NCBI GenBank assembly: GCA_900545755.1
Contig: URAG01000054.1
Coordinates: forward strand, 1 to 15,767
DNA: 15,767 nt
Reading direction: 5' to 3'
From: an uncultured Cloacibacillus sp.
GTDB lineage: Bacteria; Synergistota; Synergistia; Synergistales; Synergistaceae
Within the stretch, counting starts at the first letter, position 1. Each line of letters begins with the position of its first letter. This document shows, piece after piece, positions 14,198 to 15,767 of the stretch. Under the pieces are notes generated by a model. That model was given only the letters and a program-made list of their open reading frames with translations, made no database searches and had not been told where the DNA came from. The position numbers were made by a program, and so were the translations under genes.

Positions 14198-14943
14198 TGG
14201 CGCTGCTCGAAGTCAGAAACCTTACTATGAAATTCGGTTCGCTGCTCGCTAACAGCGACGTCTCGTTCGACGTTGAGAAGGGGACGATCGTCGGCCTTAT
14301 AGGACCGAACGGCGCGGGTAAGACGACGCTCTTCAACTGCGTCGCAGGCCTTTATAAGCCGACTTCCGGTAAAATTTTCTTCAAAGGACAGGACGTTACA
14401 GACATCCCCGCCTACAAAATGGCGCGCCTCGGCGTAGCGCGCACCTTCCAAGTCGTGCGCCCGCTCAAGGAAATGTCTGTTTTCGAAAACATCCTCGTCG
14501 GAGCCTATATGCGCACAAGCGACACTGCGAAGGCTAGCGAGGTCGCGGAACGTTGCATGGATCTCTGTTTCCTCTCCGAGCATAGAAACAAGCTCGCTGG
14601 CGGTCTCACGATAGGCAACAAAAAACGTCTTGAAGTGGCTCGCGCGTTGGCGACAGAGCCCGAGCTCATACTGCTCGACGAAGCCGTCGCCGGCCTCACC
14701 TCGTCCGAGGTCAAAGAGATGGTCAACGTCATAGTCCGCCTCAAGGAAGAGGGGCTGACTATTCTCATGGTTGAGCACATTATGGAAGCGATAATGCCGA
14801 TCGCCGATAAAATCGTCGTTCTAGCAAGCGGACAGAAGATAGCCGAAGGCAAGCCTGCCGATATAGTCCACGACCCGGTAGTCATAACAGCCTACTTTGG
14901 CGAAAAATTCAGTAAGCGGCTGCACGGGGAGGGGCAAAAATAA
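14197..14943 (+). CDS. livG: Branched-chain amino-acid ABC transporter ATPase LivG (atypical signature motif)
   Basis: LivG is one of two cytoplasmic ATPases powering the importer. The 248-residue protein has Walker A GPNGAGKTT at 36-44, Q-loop region RTFQ at 82-85, Walker B ILLDE with catalytic E162, and the switch His194 in MVEH. The ABC signature, usually LSGGQ or LSYGQ, reads LTIGN (137-141) followed by KKRLEVARAL, and Walker B is followed by Ala-Val rather than Pro. Similar variants exist in some LivG-like proteins, so activity is still expected, possibly with the consensus site of LivF carrying more of the hydrolysis. AAGGAGG lies 9 bases before the ATG. Start and stop overlap livM and livF by one base each, implying coupled translation. 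Confidence 0.95.
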   Translation: MALLEVRNLTMKFGSLLANSDVSFDVEKGTIVGLIGPNGAGKTTLFNCVAGLYKPTSGKIFFKGQDVTDIPAYKMARLGVARTFQVVRPLKEMSVFENILVGAYMRTSDTAKASEVAERCMDLCFLSEHRNKLAGGLTIGNKKRLEVARALATEPELILLDEAVAGLTSSEVKEMVNVIVRLKEEGLTILMVEHIMEAIMPIADKIVVLASGQKIAEGKPADIVHDPVVITAYFGEKFSKRLHGEGQK

Positions 14944-15656
14944 TGGCACACATGCTTGACTTAAACAACATATTCTGCTCGTATGACCATGTCCCCGTGA
15001 TACACGGAATCTCCCTTCACGTTGAAGAAGGGGAAATCGTTGCGATACTCGGCTCGAACGGCGCGGGGAAGTCGACGACGATGCGCACGATAGCTGGGCT
15101 CATGCATCCAGAATCCGGTTCAATATCGTTTTGCAACGAAGATATTTCGAAAAAACCTGCTTTTGAGATAATTAAGCACGGCATCAGCTACGTTCCAGAA
15201 GGCCGCAGGCTCTTCGCTAAACTCAGCGTACGCGAAAATCTCGAGCTTGGCGCCTTCAGCGTTACGGACAAGAGCGTCGTCGCGCAGCGCATTGAAGAGA
15301 TGTACGAGCTTTTCCCGATACTCAAAGACCGTTCTGAGCAGACGGCGGAGACGATGAGCGGCGGCGAGCAGCAGATGTGCGCGATTGCGCGCGGCCTGAT
15401 GTCGCGTCCGAAGCTTATACTTCTAGACGAGCTTTCGCTCGGGCTTCAGCCGAGCTTAGTGGAGCGCGTGCTCGAAACGGTCTCCGAAATACGCAAACGC
15501 GGCGTCACCGTCCTGCTCGTCGAACAGATGGTGCAGGAGGCGCTCGAAATAGCCGACCGTGGCTACGTCCTCCAGACCGGACGCGTCGTCTATGAAGGAA
15601 CGGCGCAGGAGCTGCTCAACTCTGACGAAGTGCGCAAGGCGTACATGGGGATGTAG
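14943..15656 (+). CDS. livF: Branched-chain amino-acid ABC transporter ATPase LivF
   Basis: LivF is the second cytoplasmic ATPase and pairs with LivG under the LivHM channel. The 237 residues match the family. Visible are Walker A GSNGAGKST at 37-45, the LivF-typical YVPEGRRLFAKLSVRENL (83-100), a consensus signature MSGGEQQ at 138-144, Walker B LILLDE with E163, and LVEQ at 192-195 where LivF characteristically has Gln in place of the switch His. Walker B is followed by Leu-Ser-Leu-Gly-Leu rather than Pro-Ser. The ATG overlaps the livG stop by one base (TAATG) with GGGGAGGGG 8 bases upstream; a second ATG three codons in is possible. It is the last gene of the operon. No convincing terminator follows within the window. 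Confidence 0.96.
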   Translation: MAHMLDLNNIFCSYDHVPVIHGISLHVEEGEIVAILGSNGAGKSTTMRTIAGLMHPESGSISFCNEDISKKPAFEIIKHGISYVPEGRRLFAKLSVRENLELGAFSVTDKSVVAQRIEEMYELFPILKDRSEQTAETMSGGEQQMCAIARGLMSRPKLILLDELSLGLQPSLVERVLETVSEIRKRGVTVLLVEQMVQEALEIADRGYVLQTGRVVYEGTAQELLNSDEVRKAYMGM

Positions 15657-15691
15657 TTTCCCCAAAAAATTAATCAGAACCATCGGCTAAG

Positions 15692-15767
15692 TGAACAGCG
15701 CCCCATAACTTGGACATAGTAAAAGCCCTCCAAGTTGACACTACACAGTCATGGTTCGAAATGGCTC
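15692..15767 (+). mobile_element. Possible left end of an IS3-family insertion sequence, cut by window edge
   Basis: From 15692 the sequence begins TG and runs through GCGCCCC to AACTTGGACA, a layout that recalls the inward-facing terminal repeats of IS3-family elements. It also contains an 8-bp inverted repeat (15707-15714 with 15729-15736) and a TTGACA at 15735-15740. An ATG at 15751 opens a frame (MVRNG) that reaches the edge, but it has no ribosome site. No transposase can be recognised and the other end is outside the window. The call rests on resemblance from memory alone. The preceding 15657-15691 shows nothing recognisable apart from a weak hairpin at the livF stop. Confidence 0.35.

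Noticed and set aside
15647..15663. GGGGA/TCCCC hairpin at the livF stop codon as an operon terminator
   Set aside because: The stem is only 5 bp with a 7-base loop and is followed by A residues, not T, on the transcribed strand, so it lacks the form of a rho-independent terminator.
1..15767. CRISPR arrays, tRNA or rRNA genes, defence systems or prophage genes
   Set aside because: No repeat-spacer pattern, tRNA-like cloverleaf, rRNA stretch or characteristic gene was seen. Apart from the possible IS end at the far right, the window is metabolic and transport genes.

Overview
The window carries two divergent operons. On the minus strand is most of a de novo purine (IMP) pathway, read from about 10,820 down to base 1: purS, purQ, purL, a first purF, purC, a second purF-like gene, purM, a purN-purH fusion and the first 328 codons of purD, which runs off the left edge. 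On the plus strand, from 10,976 to 15,656, is a complete branched-chain/hydrophobic amino-acid ABC importer of the Liv (HAAT) type: a periplasmic binding protein, two permeases and two ATPases.

Organism: a GC-rich bacterium. The binding protein has a classical signal peptide with no lipobox cysteine, which favours a diderm with a periplasm. PurS/PurQ/small PurL are the three-subunit type of Bacillus and many other phyla. This set of traits would suit an amino-acid-fermenting diderm such as a member of Synergistota. That placement is a guess from gene content and style, not a demonstrated identity.

Layout: 1-10,759 is tightly packed purine genes with gaps of 2-19 bases or short overlaps. The one exception is a 54-base gap at 6,214-6,267 holding a strong GC hairpin. 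Bases 10,760-10,975 are an AT-rich divergent control region with a good sigma-70-type promoter on each strand and a perfect 6-bp dyad in the predicted purine leader. Bases 12,233-12,326 separate the binding-protein gene from the permease genes and contain a terminator-like hairpin. After the last transporter gene, 15,657-15,767 holds no gene; from about 15,692 it resembles the terminal repeat of an IS3-family element that would continue beyond the window.

The purine enzymes cover PRPP to IMP except the AIR-carboxylation and adenylosuccinate-lyase steps (purE/purK, purB), which are not seen here. Two features stand out. First, the second PurF-like protein (4141-5493) has lost the nucleophilic cysteine (Ser2), the oxyanion-hole asparagine (Asp104), the glutamine-binding aspartate (Asp129) and the glutamine-loop sequence. 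It keeps the phosphoribosyltransferase motifs and all four Fe-S ligands, so it looks like a glutaminase-dead amidophosphoribosyltransferase beside an intact paralog. Second, PurN and PurH, the two 10-formyl-tetrahydrofolate-dependent formyltransferases of the pathway, are one 709-residue protein whose junction still carries a Shine-Dalgarno sequence and ATG.
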